Positions 62,434 through 64,000 of a stretch of DNA of 64,000 nt are shown here, in pieces. Every line of letters begins with the position of its first letter. Position 1 is the stretch's first letter. The notes under the pieces are model-generated. The model was not told where the DNA came from. It searched no databases and was given only the letters and a program-made list of their open reading frames with translations. This DNA comes from Arenicola marina (taxonomy: Eukaryota > Annelida > Polychaeta > Arenicolidae), in NCBI GenBank assembly GCA_964019135.1, contig OZ025260.1, positions 38,855,373 through 38,919,372 of the forward strand, in the 5' to 3' direction. A program made the position numbers and the translations under genes.

Positions 62434-63420
62434 AACTCATCAATGAAAATATGTCTCATAGTGCTCCAGAGCCAATGTTGTCGACAGTAACCAGCCAGAT
62501 AGACGCAATTAAATCACACCGCTCGGACCACGTTATTTGCATATTATTCGAGAATTAATAGTCAAGTTAAGAATGTCATCAAACATTTCCTTGAATATAT
62601 ATCTGTTCACATGTCTTACATAATCCATATATACTGCATAACGCATACACAACATGTTTAGTTGTCAATAACTCGTTACGTGGATATCATACTTGGAGCC
62701 TTAGCCTAGTTCGGAATATCATCAAACACTTTCTTGAATATAGTGAGTTAAAAAGATATTTTATATCTTCTGAAATACAATGTATACACAGGTTATACCT
62801 TAGCACATACGAGAAGCAATATGTCATCAACACTTTCTAGAATATAAAGTGTCTCATACCAAAGCATACACTGCATGCAAGACGCTTATAGTAAACTGTT
62901 GCGTATATCACCTCAGACTCTCCAGTTCACGCATACGAGAGGCAATAGTTAAGACGCATCAATGAAAATATGTCTCATATTCTGCTCCAGAGCCAATGTT
63001 GGTCGACAGTAATTAACAAACAACATAGACGTAATTAAATCACACCACAATGTGCATATTATTCGAAAATCAATAGCCAAGCTCGGAATGTCATCAAACA
63101 CTTTCTTGAATATAATGAGTTTATAATACAGGTCTGGGCACATCTTCCGAAATACAATGTATACACAGGTTATTATATCTCACCACATACGAGAAGAAAG
63201 ATGTCATCAAAACTTTTTGGAATATAAAGTGTTTCATACCAAAACATACACTGCATGCAAGACACTTAAAGTAAACTGTTGCGTACATCGCACCAGAATC
63301 TTCAGTTCACGCATACGAGAGGCAATAGTTAAGACCATGTCATCATGAAGTGTCTTAAAGATCTGTTTATAGAATGTATCCACAAGTTATACCTCAGCAC
63401 ATACCGCAACATCTAGCTTG
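62434..63420. repeat. Degenerate tandem duplication, about 375-520 bp period
   Basis: Shared blocks recur in order. CAATGAAAATATGTCTCAT is at 62441 and 62961. GAAATACAATGTATACACAG is at about 62772 and 63151. ATGTCATCAAACACTTTCTT-like sequence recurs at about 62570, 62717 and 63087. The spacing differs, so insertions or partial copies are involved. Confidence 0.8.
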
Positions 63421-63809
63421 GTTTGAAGTACAATATATGGCACAATTCGTGAACCAAGTATATTCACGAATAACAAACTAAAGGTACCTGAATTGGGACT
63501 TCACACTACCCTATGTCAGCCCAAAACATATAGATTTAAATGCAAAACAGCCTTAATTACTTCACGTCAGAACCTCTAGAAAACAATATGCCATTGCTCC
63601 ATGGCCATACATCCTGTCTATATTACAGCTTTCAAATAACCAAGATCAACATTATAACTGAACCTTTAGAGTTAAAGTAAACAAAAACACTTTTCGTATA
63701 TGTGGTACGGGTACTGGTTGAATAATCAAGAATGACTATATGGTTAATGAGTCCTGCTTACATTTATTGAATCGTTTAATTTTATCGATTCTTGTTTCCA
63801 TGTCCAGTA

Positions 63810-64000
63810 AATATGATTGCCGTATCTCCAGTGAGATTGTGATTACCATATCTCCAGTGACGCTGTAATTACCATATCTCCAGTGAGACTGTAATTACCA
63901 TATCCCCAATGCGACTGTGATTACCATATCTCCAGTGAGACTGTGATTACCATATCTCCAGTGAGACTGTAATTACCATATCTCCAATGCGACTGTGATT
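63810..64000. repeat. 26-bp minisatellite, continues past the window
   Basis: Units of ATTACCATATCTCCAGTGAG plus ACTGTG, about seven copies with single-base variants, reaching the right edge. Confidence 0.93.

Overview
This window is animal nuclear DNA. Introns are split by GT-AG sites, tRNA-derived SINEs and a Ty3/Gypsy LTR retrotransposon are present, and tandem repeats are very abundant. About 41.7 kb of the left side is a single minus-strand gene, TAF1, the largest subunit of TFIID. Its protein is close to the vertebrate form. A marine deuterostome fits best, most likely a cephalochordate (amphioxus), because I recall minisatellites spanning exon-intron borders being reported in the amphioxus Adh gene. 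I cannot verify that here, so the organism call is moderate.

Layout. 1-41720: TAF1 on the minus strand, with 36 coding exons. The exon phases join without a break into 1675 codons, from the start codon at 41702 through the N-terminal region, the conserved core, the zinc knuckle and bromodomain 1 to the start of bromodomain 2. The rest of bromodomain 2 and the acidic tail lie beyond the left edge. Introns hold sixteen large or medium tandem arrays, from 15-bp units to 7.7 kb of a 37-bp unit. 41721-50479: upstream DNA with a truncated SINE, a 729-bp long-TIR element with a 9-bp target duplication, a near-perfect hairpin, and three small G/C-run-bounded or hAT-like elements. 50476-59736: a whole-looking, very young Ty3/Gypsy element with 1678-bp LTRs, gag and pol. 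59737-64000: gene-poor DNA with a small TIR element, two local duplications and the start of another minisatellite.

The main discovery is that the minisatellites are not placed at random. Twelve TAF1 splice junctions sit inside an array: the 3' splice sites of exons 14, 15, 18, 19 and 26, and the 5' splice sites of exons 26, 27, 29, 30, 31, 32 and 36. In these, each repeat unit carries the splice site and usually several to about 70 nucleotides of the adjoining exon. Arrays at the 5' half of the gene involve acceptors, those at the 3' half involve donors, and exon 26 has both. The gene therefore carries dozens of decoy or redundant splice sites next to the real ones.
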